Source: Marinobacter salarius (GTDB taxonomy: Bacteria > Pseudomonadota > Gammaproteobacteria > Pseudomonadales > Oleiphilaceae). Taken from it: a DNA stretch of 64,000 nt. This document shows, piece after piece, positions 35,215-44,565 of the stretch; the stretch's first letter is position 1, and every line of letters begins with the position of its first letter. The stretch covers positions 4,092,001 to 4,156,000 of the forward strand of contig NZ_CP136693.1 of NCBI RefSeq assembly GCF_032922745.1, in the 5' to 3' direction. The position numbers and the translations under genes were made by a program. The notes beneath the pieces were generated by a model, which saw nothing but the letters and a program-made list of their open reading frames with translations, had not been told where the DNA came from and ran no database searches.

Positions 35215-36219
35215 ATGCGAGTCGGTGACAATTTTTCCAAGAACATGCACAAACTGGGTTACTACTCCGGAAACGCGGTGCGCTCCCTGGTTCCTCGAGC
35301 CTACTGGCAGTGGCAATGCGACCTGCTGATGTCGGAATACGAGGCGATGACGGGCGAACGCAGGGCTGCGATTGACGCAAGGGTTGCCTACTACAATCGC
35401 CTTTCCAACCCGTTCACACTACCAGCAACCGCTGAACCCGCTGGCGACTTTACCTTCGCTGGCAAAAGCAGCGCCTACTGCTTCGATTTTCGCAACCTGA
35501 TCCAGTGTTTCCCCCGGAACCGAAAAGTGGACTACCAGTTCGGTGATGTAACCGAAATCCCGAACGAACCCCGTTTCGTGAAAAGCCGCCCGGTACGTCG
35601 TGATGCCACCAACCGTAACTCAGTATTGCTCAAACTCAACTCGGTTCGGCATTACCAGTTTGTAGAGGACCCGACACCTTTCCGCCAAAAGAAGCCCCTG
35701 GCGGTGTGGCGCGGCAAGTCCAACCGCCAGCACCGCATCGAATTTGCTACCCGCTTTAACGACCACCCCCTCTGCGATATTGGCTGCACCCAACATAAGG
35801 AACCCGCACCCCAGCCCTACCACAAGGACTTCATGAGCATTGAGGAACAGCTGCAGCACCAGTTTGTGGTGAGTGTGGAAGGCATTGATGTGGCGACGAA
35901 CCTGAAGTGGATCATGGCCTCCAATTCCCTGTGCCTGATGCGCCGGCCCCGCTTTGAAACCTGGTTCATGGAAGGCGCTCTGGTGCCCGGCTATCACTAT
36001 GTGGAACTGGCTGATGACCACTCTGATCTGCCGGAGAAAGTACGCTATTACCAGGATCACCCTGAACAGGCAGAGGCCATCATTGCCAACGCCAACCGGT
36101 ATGTAGAGAAGTTTTTCGACCAGCAGATGGAGCAGACCATTGCACTGCTCGTGATCCAGAAATACCTTCACCTGAGCGGTCAGGAGGTGTACGACCTCCC
36201 ACGTCTGAAAGCCGGTTGA
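35215..36219 (+). CDS. GT90 (CAP10-type) glycosyltransferase
   Basis: A 334-residue protein resembling the CAP10/POGLUT family (glycosyltransferase family 90). The family's LAVWRGKSNRQHRIEFATRF and VVSVEGIDVATNLKWIMASNSLCLM followed by VPGYHYVEL and a SDLPEKVRYYQDHPEQAEAI tail are clear. Bacterial members modify lipopolysaccharide or capsule; no signal peptide is seen. It stands alone, without other envelope-sugar genes, so its acceptor is unknown. GTG 35206 is an alternative start; GGTGA before ATG 35215 favours the latter. Confidence 0.82.
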   Translation: MRVGDNFSKNMHKLGYYSGNAVRSLVPRAYWQWQCDLLMSEYEAMTGERRAAIDARVAYYNRLSNPFTLPATAEPAGDFTFAGKSSAYCFDFRNLIQCFPRNRKVDYQFGDVTEIPNEPRFVKSRPVRRDATNRNSVLLKLNSVRHYQFVEDPTPFRQKKPLAVWRGKSNRQHRIEFATRFNDHPLCDIGCTQHKEPAPQPYHKDFMSIEEQLQHQFVVSVEGIDVATNLKWIMASNSLCLMRRPRFETWFMEGALVPGYHYVELADDHSDLPEKVRYYQDHPEQAEAIIANANRYVEKFFDQQMEQTIALLVIQKYLHLSGQEVYDLPRLKAG

Positions 36220-36258
36220 CCTATAGGCAATGGAACATCGAGCCTTGGATTTGGGCGC

Positions 36259-36843
36259 CTAACTCCCCGGCGACACACGCTCCAGTATGGTCGGGTTTTC
36301 TGACAGAGGCAGTGCCATAACCACTCCCTCGTTCGACGACGGGTATATGCCGGTCAGTGCCGTAATATTGACCTGATGGGATACCAGCACCACCGGCAGG
36401 CCCGGCTCCATTTCATTCACAATGGCGATGGTCTGCTGGGTATGCATGTCTGCGTTGCTACGGTTCTGGAAAAACGAGTTCAGCGACATCATCTCCTTCA
36501 CCGGCCCCACATCCATTCCCCGTGCGGTATCGAGGCATCGGCACCACTGACTGCTGAAGACCCTGGCTTCCTCAATGCCATGCTCCGCCAAATAGACCTT
36601 CCACGCCCGCGCCTGCCCGCGCCCTTCGGCATTCAGGTTTCGCTGCGTGCTGCAATCGTCGACATCAAAGTTGGCGGGGTCGCCTGTTCCCGGTGCCAGG
36701 GCATGTCGCAACATCAAAACCGCCCGGCCTTCCCGGAGAGCCTCCCAGGCCTCTGATTCGTCGGCGTACGCAGTTCCTGCAAAAAGGGAAATCAGCCCCA
36801 GCGTTAAAACAAGAAATGCAGTTGGAACACTGTGAGTTTTCAT
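36259..36843 (-). CDS. Exported histidine phosphatase-superfamily protein
   Basis: A 194-residue protein with a signal peptide (MKTHSVPTAFLVLTLGLISLFAGTAYA) and the histidine phosphatase core: LMLRHALAPG with catalytic His, and LVSHQVNITALTG carrying the second His. The usual RHG is RHA here, as in several periplasmic members. It probably acts on a periplasmic phospho-compound. Convergent with the GT90 gene, 39 bp away. Confidence 0.82.
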   Translation of the reverse strand: MKTHSVPTAFLVLTLGLISLFAGTAYADESEAWEALREGRAVLMLRHALAPGTGDPANFDVDDCSTQRNLNAEGRGQARAWKVYLAEHGIEEARVFSSQWCRCLDTARGMDVGPVKEMMSLNSFFQNRSNADMHTQQTIAIVNEMEPGLPVVLVSHQVNITALTGIYPSSNEGVVMALPLSENPTILERVSPGS

Positions 36844-36967
36844 AAGTTTGTCGATCCTCCGCCCGCAAAGTATGCGGCCACGTAATTAATACGCGGCCCA
36901 AACCTACCAGGCTCACATCATCAAAAGGTAAACTTCACCAAGCACTGAACCAACAAAGGAACCAACC

Positions 36968-37420
36968 ATGCCAATCTGGGTCGACGCCGACGCCTGCCCC
37001 GTGCCTATCCGGGAAATCCTCTGCCGCGCCGCCACTCGCTGGCAGGTCGATACCACCTTCATTGCCAATCACGCCATCAACCTGCCCCCGAGCGTCTACA
37101 TCAAACGCCGGCAGGTACCCCAGGGTTTCGACGTGGCCGACAATGACATCATCGACCAGATGGAAACAGGCGACCTGGTGATCACCCAGGACATCCCCCT
37201 GGCTGCCGAAGCCATCGAAAAAGGTGCGGACGTGTTCAACCCGCGCGGCCAGGCTTTCACCAAAGAGAATATCCGCCAGCGCCTGGCCATGCGCAACTTC
37301 ATGGAAGAAATGCGCAACGCCGGCCAGGTCACCGGTGGCCCGGCGCCCTTCAGCCAGACTGACCGCAAGGAATTCGCCGACAAGCTTGACCGCTGGCTGC
37401 AACAGAACGCCAGTAAGTGA
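36968..37420 (+). CDS. YaiI/YqxD-family (DUF188) protein
   Basis: A 150-residue protein beginning MPIWVDADACPVPIREILCRAA, the signature of the DUF188/UPF0178 family, with DLVITQDIPLAAEA and an NPRGQAF segment. Acidic residues resemble PIN-like nucleases, though activity is not established. It precedes the ABC exporter gene by 70 bp on the same strand. Confidence 0.88.
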   Translation: MPIWVDADACPVPIREILCRAATRWQVDTTFIANHAINLPPSVYIKRRQVPQGFDVADNDIIDQMETGDLVITQDIPLAAEAIEKGADVFNPRGQAFTKENIRQRLAMRNFMEEMRNAGQVTGGPAPFSQTDRKEFADKLDRWLQQNASK

Positions 37421-37490
37421 TAATGATTCCATTTCAAATTCTCGACAAATCCGCTACCCTTGCCGCTTTCTGGCGCAAGCGGAGCGAACC

Positions 37491-39281
37491 ATGACAGAGT
37501 CTTCCCCCCACACCACCAGCAGCTTTGCCGCCCTGGGCCGACTGCTGAAATACGCTCGCGGCTATCGCCGCCAGATCATTGCCGCCACCACTTGCTCCAT
37601 CATCAACAAGCTGTTCGATATCGCGCCGGAGATCCTGATCGGTATCGCCATCGACGTGGTGGTGAACAAGGAAGAAAGCTTTGTGGCCGGCCTGGGCTTT
37701 GAGACCGCTCAGGAGCAGATCACCATCCTGGCTGTGCTGACCTTCTTTATCTGGGCCGGCGAATCGATATTCGAGTACCTGTTCCAGATCCTCTGGCGCA
37801 ACCTGGCCCAACGCCTGCAGTCCGACCTGCGACAAGACGCCTACGAGCATGCCCAGAAGCTGGACATGAGCTTCTTTGAAGCCCGCAGCTCCGGGCAACT
37901 GGTCGCCACCATGAACGACGACGTCAACCAGTTGGAGCGTTTCCTCGATGGCGGCGCCAACGCCATGATTCAGGTCGTGGTGACGGTCGTTGCCGTGGGC
38001 GCTGTGTTTTTCGTGTTGTCGCCACTCATTGCCCTGCTGGCGTTTACTCCCATTCCGCTGATTATCTGGGGCGCCTTCTACTTCCAGCGCAAGGCTGGCC
38101 CGCTGTACGCTGACGTGCGTGAGAAGGTCGGTGACCTGTCGAGCCGGTTGGCCAACAACCTGGGCGGCATTGCCACCATCAAGAGTTTCACGGCCGAAAA
38201 CCGGGAAGCGGAGCGGCTGAAAGCCAGCAGTGAAGCCTATGTAGATGCAAACCGCCGAGCCATTCGCATCAGCTCCGCGTTTATTCCGGTGATCCGCATG
38301 GCGATCCTGGCAGGTTTCCTGGCCACCTTTACCGTGGGCGGCATGATGGCCCTGGAAGGCTCTCTGAACGTGGGTGCTTACGGCGTGCTGGTGTTCCTAA
38401 CCCAACGTTTGCTGTGGCCTCTGACCGGCCTTGCGGAAGTAATCGACCTGTTCGAACGGGCCATGGCCAGTACCCGCCGCATCCTGGACCTGCTGGCTGA
38501 GCCGGTTCACGTTCGGGATGATTCCGGCAAAACGCTGGATCAGCCGGTGAAGGGCGAAGTCACCTTCGAGGGCGTGAGCTTCCACTACCCGTCCAGCGGC
38601 GCGGGTATCGACGACATTTCGGTAGCGGTACCGGCCGGCAATACCCTGGCGCTGGTCGGGGCGACCGGTTCCGGCAAGTCCACACTGATCAAGCTGTTGC
38701 TGCGCTTCTACGACCCTACCGGCGGCCAGATCCGCATCGACGGCCAGCCCATCCAGTCCGTCAGCCTGAAGTCCCTGCGGGAGGCCATCGGCCTGGTCAG
38801 CCAGGACGTGTACCTGTTTGAGGGCAGCATCCGTGACAATCTCGCCTACGGCTCCCCCGGCGCAAGTGACGAACAGATTATCGAAGCGGCCAGGACGGCA
38901 GAGGCCTGGTCATTCATCGAGGCACTGCCCGAGGGGCTTGCCACCGCCGTGGGTGAACGAGGAGTTCGGCTTTCCGGCGGTCAGCGCCAGCGCCTTTCAC
39001 TGGCCCGTGCGCTGCTGAAAGACCCGCCCATTCTGGTGCTCGACGAAGCCACGAGTGCCGTGGACAACGAAACCGAGGCGGCCATCCAGCGCTCCCTGAA
39101 GCGGATCGGCCACAATCGCACCGTGATCATGATCGCGCATCGGCTGTCCACCATTGTGGATGCCGATACCATTGCCGTGGTAGCCGGCGGGCGCATTCTG
39201 GAATCCGGCCGCCATGAGGAACTGCTGGAGAACAACGGCCCCTATTCCGCACAATGGCGCGTACAGACCGGTCAGGCCTGA
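37491..39281 (+). CDS. ABC transporter, fused permease-ATPase (exporter type)
   Basis: A 596-residue half-transporter: six helices in the first 300 residues, then an ATPase domain with Walker A GATGSGKST near residue 390, signature LSGGQRQRLS near 493 and Walker B ILVLDEATSAVD. Resembles MsbA/lipid- or peptide-exporting ABCB types; cargo unknown. The long upstream open frame (from 37224) is non-coding read-through across the DUF188 gene; ATG 37491 with GGAGCG upstream matches the family N terminus. Likely works as a homodimer. Confidence 0.9.
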   Translation: MTESSPHTTSSFAALGRLLKYARGYRRQIIAATTCSIINKLFDIAPEILIGIAIDVVVNKEESFVAGLGFETAQEQITILAVLTFFIWAGESIFEYLFQILWRNLAQRLQSDLRQDAYEHAQKLDMSFFEARSSGQLVATMNDDVNQLERFLDGGANAMIQVVVTVVAVGAVFFVLSPLIALLAFTPIPLIIWGAFYFQRKAGPLYADVREKVGDLSSRLANNLGGIATIKSFTAENREAERLKASSEAYVDANRRAIRISSAFIPVIRMAILAGFLATFTVGGMMALEGSLNVGAYGVLVFLTQRLLWPLTGLAEVIDLFERAMASTRRILDLLAEPVHVRDDSGKTLDQPVKGEVTFEGVSFHYPSSGAGIDDISVAVPAGNTLALVGATGSGKSTLIKLLLRFYDPTGGQIRIDGQPIQSVSLKSLREAIGLVSQDVYLFEGSIRDNLAYGSPGASDEQIIEAARTAEAWSFIEALPEGLATAVGERGVRLSGGQRQRLSLARALLKDPPILVLDEATSAVDNETEAAIQRSLKRIGHNRTVIMIAHRLSTIVDADTIAVVAGGRILESGRHEELLENNGPYSAQWRVQTGQA

Positions 39282-39311
39282 CAGCCAGACATACGTTGCC
39301 AGGCATATATT

Positions 39312-39336
39312 GATAGTAATTCGCATTTAGATTATC
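39312..39336 (+). promoter_or_regulatory. Candidate Fur box before the iron-siderophore ABC genes
   Basis: GATAGTAATTCGCATTTAG at 39312-39330 matches 10 of 19 positions of the E. coli Fur consensus, and an overlapping register at 39318-39336 matches 10 as well. Overlapping weak registers are typical of real Fur sites. It lies 30 bp before the ATPase gene, the expected place for iron repression. Confidence 0.55.
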
Positions 39337-39366
39337 CTGCAGGCCCTCAGATCCATGGGAGCCTGC

Positions 39367-40140
39367 ATGTCTGCGTTCTTTGAAGTATCCAGCCTGGGCG
39401 TGCACATTGGTGACGCTGCCATCCTTGACGACATCAACATCGAGTTTCGTGAAGGCGAGGTCACTGCCCTGCTCGGTCACAATGGCTCCGGCAAGTCCAC
39501 GTTATTGAAAGTGCTGGCCCGCCAGATGTCGCCCTCTTCGGGCAATGCAAGCCTTCTTGGCAGCTCATTCCAGACCACCGGCGCGCGGGAGTTCGCCCGT
39601 ACGGTTGGTTACCTGCCGCAGCATCCGCCGGGCACGGACGGCCTCACCGTGAGGGAACTGGTTGCCCTGGGGCGTTATCCCTGGCGCGGGCCGTTGGGGC
39701 GTTATACCAGCGAAGACCACCAGTTCATCGACCAGGCCATACACGATACCGGGCTCGACCACTTCCAGCACCGCTCTGTGGACACGCTTTCCGGCGGCGA
39801 ACGCCAGCGCGCCTGGATTGCCATGCTGCTGGCGCAACAAACCCGCTGCCTGCTGCTGGACGAGCCAATTTCCGCCCTGGACGTGAAACACCAGGTGGAA
39901 ACCCTGCGCCTGGTGCACCGCCTGGCCGATGAACGGGAACTGACGGTGATTGTGGTACTGCACGATGTCGACCTGGCCGCCCGCTTCTGCGACCGGCTGG
40001 TGGCTCTGAAAGGCGGCCGGTTGATTGCAGATGGCAGCCCGCGTGACATCATGGATTCGGGAACCCTGGAATCCATTTACGATGTACCGATGGGTGTAAT
40101 GGAGCGGGCACCGGGACAGTGGGTCTCGTATGTGCATTGA
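39367..40140 (+). CDS. fhuC: Iron-siderophore ABC transporter ATPase, FhuC-like
   Basis: A 257-residue ATPase with Walker A GHNGSGKST at about 37-45, signature LSGGERQRAW and Walker B CLLLDEPISALD. Its closest family is the ferric-siderophore group (FhuC/FecE). ATG 39367 has GGGAG five bases upstream; an in-frame ATG at 39355 overlaps that site. Start of a three-gene unit (ATPase, binding protein, fused permease) preceded by a candidate Fur box. Confidence 0.87.
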   Translation: MSAFFEVSSLGVHIGDAAILDDINIEFREGEVTALLGHNGSGKSTLLKVLARQMSPSSGNASLLGSSFQTTGAREFARTVGYLPQHPPGTDGLTVRELVALGRYPWRGPLGRYTSEDHQFIDQAIHDTGLDHFQHRSVDTLSGGERQRAWIAMLLAQQTRCLLLDEPISALDVKHQVETLRLVHRLADERELTVIVVLHDVDLAARFCDRLVALKGGRLIADGSPRDIMDSGTLESIYDVPMGVMERAPGQWVSYVH

Positions 40141-41062
40141 GCATGTCGCTAAAACCCTGATTGCCGTGGTGTTCATTGGTGCCCTATCGCTGCCCGCCAG
40201 CGCCGGCACCTGGCAACACGAAGGCGGCACCCTCACCCTGGACGAGCAACCTGAGCGGGTTGTTGCACTCAACTGGGCCGCCACAGAAGCCTTGCTGTTG
40301 CTGGGCGTGACGCCCGTGGGCGTCGCTGACCGGGATGGCTACGACGTGTGGGTGAATGAGCCGCAGCTTCCAGAGGACGTTGCCAACATCGGCACCCGCG
40401 TCGCCCCCAGCCTCGAGGCCATCGCAGAACTCAAACCGGATCTGATTGTTACCAGTGCCGAAATGGCGCCCGCCGCAAAACTGCTGGAGCGTATCGCCCC
40501 GACTTACGTCATCAGTGTGTACAAAGAGGGCAGTCAACCCTTCGAGAAAGCCAGTGACATGCTGACCACCCTCGGCGAGATGCTGGGCCGCGAGGCTCGC
40601 GCCGAATCGATTCTGGCGGATATTGACACCACTCTGGAAACGCAACGCCTCCGGCTGGAAGCGGCGGGACTGACAGAACGGCCGATTGCCCTGGTCAGTT
40701 TCATGGACGCCCGCCACGTGCGTATTTATGCCCCCAACGGCCTTTACCAGAGTGCCCTGAATGCCCTCGGGCTGGAAAACGCCTGGCCCCGGCAAGGCAA
40801 CTTCTGGGGCTTCTCGGTGGTGGGCCTGGAATCCATAGCCCCTTATGAAGACAGCCGTATCGTGGTGATTGCGCCCACCGCCCCCGGGCTTGCAGACACC
40901 CTGGCCGCCAGCCCGTTCTGGACGTACCTGCCAGCGGTCAACCGCCACCAGGTTTACGAGATCGACGCCATCTGGCCGTTTGGCGGCGTTTTTCCGGTGA
41001 AACGACTGGCCACCATGCTGACAGACAGTCTGCTGGCCGGGGGCTCTGACAATGTACGCTAG
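40130..41062 (+). CDS. fhuD: Siderophore periplasmic binding protein, FhuD-like
   Basis: A 310-residue exported binding protein with signal peptide ending near SLPASA. The helical-backbone type III fold is suggested by the N-terminal EQPERVVALNWAATEALLLLGVTPVGVAD and APSLEAIAELKPDLIVTS stretches characteristic of FhuD/FecB. It overlaps the ATPase gene by 11 bp and the permease gene by 11 bp, so the three are coupled. The siderophore cannot be read from the sequence. Confidence 0.87.
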   Translation: MCIEHVAKTLIAVVFIGALSLPASAGTWQHEGGTLTLDEQPERVVALNWAATEALLLLGVTPVGVADRDGYDVWVNEPQLPEDVANIGTRVAPSLEAIAELKPDLIVTSAEMAPAAKLLERIAPTYVISVYKEGSQPFEKASDMLTTLGEMLGREARAESILADIDTTLETQRLRLEAAGLTERPIALVSFMDARHVRIYAPNGLYQSALNALGLENAWPRQGNFWGFSVVGLESIAPYEDSRIVVIAPTAPGLADTLAASPFWTYLPAVNRHQVYEIDAIWPFGGVFPVKRLATMLTDSLLAGGSDNVR

Positions 41063-43082
41063 CACCTCCGGTATGCCCGCTTCCCGACCGGTTATGGCAG
41101 TCAGGCTGCCTATTGCCGCCACACTCCTCTGGCTCGGCGCGTTGCTTGCCAGCGCAGTTCCCTGGCTCAACCAACTGGATGCCGCTACCGTGTTGTCATC
41201 ATTCTGGGCCTTCAATCCAAACAATTATTCATCGGTTCTGGCTCACTTCAGTTGGGCGCCGCGTGTATCCATCGCCATCCTGATTGGCTGCGGCCTGGGG
41301 CTGGCCGGGGCGGTCACCCAACAGGTGCTGGGTAACCCTCTGGCTTCGCCCACCACCCTCGGTGTGGAAGCGGGTGGCCAATTCGGGGTGACCGTTGCCA
41401 CGCTGTTCGCGCCCGGTTTACTTGCCTTCAGCCCGGATCTGGTGGCCATTGCAGGTGGCCTCATCGCCATCGGTATGGTCATCGCCCTGACGTGGCAGCT
41501 TGGCTTTTCACCTGTGACGGTGATCCTTGCCGGCCTTGTCATCACCTTCTTTCTGGGCGCCCTTAACATGGCATTTCTGCTGCTCAAGGGTGAGTGGCTG
41601 GGCAACCTTTTCATCTGGGGCGCCGGCTCCCTGGTACAGAACAACTGGGGACCGTTCATGGAACTGTGGCCCCGCGTGCTGGTCATTTCGGTGCTGATAT
41701 TGCTGCTGATGCGCCCGTTGCAGGTGTTGCAACTGGGGCAGTCGTCCGCCAGTTCACTGGGTGCCAAAGTCGGGCTTATTCGGGCACTGGCTCTGTTTCT
41801 GGTGGTACTGATGACAGCAACGGTTGTCAGCCGGGTGGGTGTCGTGGCCTTTGTGGGGCTGGCAGCGCCGGTACTGGCACGCCTGCTGGGCGCGCGTACA
41901 TTAGCCAGTCGCATCCTGTGGAGTACGCTCATGGGCGGCGGGCTATTGCTGCTGGCGGATACTCTTGCGCATTGGGCTTCTACCTGGGGGGATGGCTCCC
42001 TGGTGCCGACGGGAACCACCACGGCCCTCATTGGCGGCCCCATTATCCTATTGGCATTGCAGGGTTTCAAAAACACCCATCACATGCCCGGGCAGGAATC
42101 CAACCTTGCGGGCTTCCAGCCCAGGCGGCGCGCGCCTTTTCTGGTCAGTGGTATCGTGACCGGGCTGATCGCACTAACCGTCATCGTTTCCATGAGTTGG
42201 TCTCCGGGCCTGGATGGTTGGAACTGGACACCTGTCACCCAGTGGGACGATGCCTGGGTGTGGCGCGGCCCGCGCCTCTTGGCCGCCATGCTGGCCGGAG
42301 TCGCACTGGGCCTTGCCGGCACACTGATTCAGCGGATGACGGGTAATCCAATGGGGAGCCCGGAGATGCTGGGCATCAGCGGCGGCGCCGCACTGGCCAT
42401 GGTTCTTATCGTGCTCACCGGCGCAGAGGTAGGCCGGGCCGGGCAGCTTGGCGCTGCGACGCTCGGCGCTGCCGGCGCACTCGGGTTATTGATTCTCCTC
42501 GCCCGCAAGCATCGCTTCGCCGGTAACCAACTGCTGCTGGGCGGCCTGGCCCTGTATGTATTCATGGATGCGGGGCTGAGATTGGTCATGGCCTCCGGCG
42601 GCACCGTCGCTTCACAACTGCTGAACTGGATGTACGGTTCCACCTGGCTGGTTTCCGAAACTGAAGCGTTTGGGCTGCTAGGATTCATCGTTCTCATCTG
42701 CGGCCTGTTGGCTCTGGTCGTGCGGCCCCTGACGCTCTTGCCTCTGGGAGATACTTCGGCATCGTCCCTCGGGCTTCCGGTCACTAAAGCCCGCCTGCTT
42801 TTGCTGATGCTTGCTGCTGTATTGACTGCGTCGGCTACGGTGGTGATTGGCCCTCTGAGTTTCGTAGGACTCATTGCGCCGCACCTGGCGCGGGTACTGG
42901 GGCAGCAAACCGTTGGCAGGCAATTGATCGTGGCCGCATTGGTGGGTGGCCTTCTGTTGGCCCTCGCGGACTACCTGTCGCGCATTGTGGTCTTCCCCAA
43001 CCAGTTGCCGGCGGGACTGCTGGCCGCGCTGGTTGGCGGCGTCTACTTCTTGTGGGGGTTAAGCCGGCACGGTAAAGCGTGA
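41052..43082 (+). CDS. fhuB: Siderophore ABC permease, two-domain FhuB-like fusion
   Basis: A 676-residue membrane protein with two FecCD-type permease halves fused head to tail, exactly as in FhuB. Each half has the FecCD segments GNPLASPTTLGVEAGGQFG / GNPMGSPEMLGISGGAAL and a FVGLAAPVLARLLGARTL / FVGLIAPHLARVLGQQTV loop that contacts the ATPase. Makes one complete channel by itself. No TonB-dependent receptor or siderophore synthesis gene is nearby in this window. Confidence 0.9.
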   Translation: MYASTSGMPASRPVMAVRLPIAATLLWLGALLASAVPWLNQLDAATVLSSFWAFNPNNYSSVLAHFSWAPRVSIAILIGCGLGLAGAVTQQVLGNPLASPTTLGVEAGGQFGVTVATLFAPGLLAFSPDLVAIAGGLIAIGMVIALTWQLGFSPVTVILAGLVITFFLGALNMAFLLLKGEWLGNLFIWGAGSLVQNNWGPFMELWPRVLVISVLILLLMRPLQVLQLGQSSASSLGAKVGLIRALALFLVVLMTATVVSRVGVVAFVGLAAPVLARLLGARTLASRILWSTLMGGGLLLLADTLAHWASTWGDGSLVPTGTTTALIGGPIILLALQGFKNTHHMPGQESNLAGFQPRRRAPFLVSGIVTGLIALTVIVSMSWSPGLDGWNWTPVTQWDDAWVWRGPRLLAAMLAGVALGLAGTLIQRMTGNPMGSPEMLGISGGAALAMVLIVLTGAEVGRAGQLGAATLGAAGALGLLILLARKHRFAGNQLLLGGLALYVFMDAGLRLVMASGGTVASQLLNWMYGSTWLVSETEAFGLLGFIVLICGLLALVVRPLTLLPLGDTSASSLGLPVTKARLLLLMLAAVLTASATVVIGPLSFVGLIAPHLARVLGQQTVGRQLIVAALVGGLLLALADYLSRIVVFPNQLPAGLLAALVGGVYFLWGLSRHGKA

Positions 43083-43095
43083 CCGGCGGGACGTG

Positions 43096-43191
43096 TCACC
43101 AGAGCACCAGGAGGCTGGCTATGATCAGAACAAACACACTGGCGCCGGCGGCCAGTTTCAGCCCTTCAATCGCTTCCTCTTCCGGGGTCAT
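43096..43191 (-). CDS. 31-residue membrane micropeptide
   Basis: A small frame MTPEEEAIEGLKLAAGAS then VFVLIIASLLVLW and TGA. It has a strong ribosome site AAGGAG 6 bp before the ATG, a charged N terminus and one hydrophobic helix, the usual plan of single-helix regulatory micropeptides. A Fur-box-like palindrome lies 79 bp upstream. Converges with the fhuB-like gene, whose end is only 14 bp away. The family is unknown to me; expression is an inference from the ribosome site. Confidence 0.6.
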   Translation of the reverse strand: MTPEEEAIEGLKLAAGASVFVLIIASLLVLW

Positions 43192-43268
43192 TGTACGTCT
43201 CCTTGTGTCCATGGGTATGGATGCTTCCCGTTGATATTGACGTAACTGTACATGACATCCGTACAAAT

Positions 43269-43287
43269 GTTAATAGTTCTCATTAAC
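43269..43287. promoter_or_regulatory. Fur-box-like palindrome GTTAATAGTTCTCATTAAC
   Basis: A 19-bp near-perfect inverted repeat (6-bp arms GTTAAT/ATTAAC) matching 13 of 19 positions of the E. coli Fur consensus. It lies 79 bp upstream of the micropeptide gene on the minus strand and 127 bp before the PQQ sugar dehydrogenase gene on the plus strand. Placement favours the micropeptide. Confidence 0.6.
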
Positions 43288-43413
43288 GTTTTGGTGACCT
43301 CATGTCGTAATGCCTAGTCGTAATGTTATCGCCTGATACTGCCGGCCATTCCGTTCGTATCAAATGCTAGACTTTATCGATGCAGGAATAACCTGGCGGA
43401 GGGAGATCATTCT

Positions 43414-44541
43414 ATGAACCGACTCGGCAACATGGCGACTCTACTGGCGTTGGCAGGACTGGCAGCGGCCGGGCCAGCCTTCGGGCAAACGTTCAGCTCG
43501 GACAAAGCCGACTTTCGTCTGGATACGGTCGCGGAAGGCCTGGAACATCCCTGGAGCCTTGCGTTTCTCCCCGATGGTTCACAGTTGGTGACCGAGCGCG
43601 AAGGCCGGCTACGCCGAATCGAGAATGGTGAATTGCAGGACAAGCCAATTGCCGGTGTTCCCGAGCTGGTGGTTTCCGGCCAGGGTGGCCTGCTGGATGT
43701 GCTCCTGCATCCGGACTTCGAAAACAATCGCACTCTGTTCCTGAGTTACGCCCATAAGATCAGCCGCGACGGGCTGACGACCAGAGTGGCTCGTGCAACG
43801 TTGGACGGCGACCGGCTGTCAGAGGTTGAAGTGATTTTCGAGGCCCTCCCCCGGGGCAACACCAGCCGGCATTTCGCGGGCCGCATGGAATTTGATCGCG
43901 ATGGCAATCTGTACGTCGCGGTGGGCGACCGGGGTGAAATGGATCGTGCCCAGGCCACCGATGACGATGCCGGCGGCGTTCACCGCCTGACCGTTGACGG
44001 CGCCCCCGCGCCGGGCAACCCGTTTGTCGACGACCCGGCAGTGAATGACACCTTCTTCACCTACGGCAACCGCAACATTCAGGGCATGACCATTCACCCG
44101 CAAACAGGCGACATATGGAGCCATGAGCACGGCCCCAGGGGTGGAGACGAGATCAACATCATCCGTGCGGGCAACAACTACGGCTGGCCAGATGTCACCT
44201 ATGGCATCGACTACTCCGGGGTGCCCATTACCAGCAAAACCACCATGAAAGGCGTGACAGACCCGCTGCACTATTGGGATCCGTCCATTGCTCCCTCGGG
44301 GATGGCATTCTATACCGGGAACGAATTCCCAGAGTGGCAGGGAGATCTGTTTGTAGGTGCCCTGAAAATGCAGAAGCTGGTGCGCCTGGGCATTGAGAAC
44401 GGCACGGTCAGGGAAGAAGAGGATCTTCTGGAAGACCTGGGTGAACGCATCCGCGATGTGCGAATGGGCCCCGACGGTGCATTGTGGCTGTTGACGGACG
44501 CGGACAACGGCAAGGTCTATCGGATAATTCCGGCAGAATAG
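43414..44541 (+). CDS. PQQ-dependent soluble sugar dehydrogenase (YliI-like)
   Basis: A 375-residue periplasmic beta-propeller enzyme with a signal peptide ending near GPAFGQTF. Residues of the aldose sugar dehydrogenase family are visible, including LEHPWSLAFLPDG, HFAGRMEFDRDGNLYV, and WSHEHGPRGGDEINIIRAGNNYGWP near the PQQ and calcium sites. It oxidises aldose sugars with PQQ; PQQ synthesis genes are not in the window. Confidence 0.9.
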   Translation: MNRLGNMATLLALAGLAAAGPAFGQTFSSDKADFRLDTVAEGLEHPWSLAFLPDGSQLVTEREGRLRRIENGELQDKPIAGVPELVVSGQGGLLDVLLHPDFENNRTLFLSYAHKISRDGLTTRVARATLDGDRLSEVEVIFEALPRGNTSRHFAGRMEFDRDGNLYVAVGDRGEMDRAQATDDDAGGVHRLTVDGAPAPGNPFVDDPAVNDTFFTYGNRNIQGMTIHPQTGDIWSHEHGPRGGDEINIIRAGNNYGWPDVTYGIDYSGVPITSKTTMKGVTDPLHYWDPSIAPSGMAFYTGNEFPEWQGDLFVGALKMQKLVRLGIENGTVREEEDLLEDLGERIRDVRMGPDGALWLLTDADNGKVYRIIPAE

Positions 44542-44565
44542 TTCGGCGAAGAAACCAGCAATGCG

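Noticed and set aside
37224..37490. N-terminal extension of the ABC exporter
   Set aside because: The extra 89 codons overlap the DUF188 gene in another frame and carry no family sequence; ATG 37491 fits.
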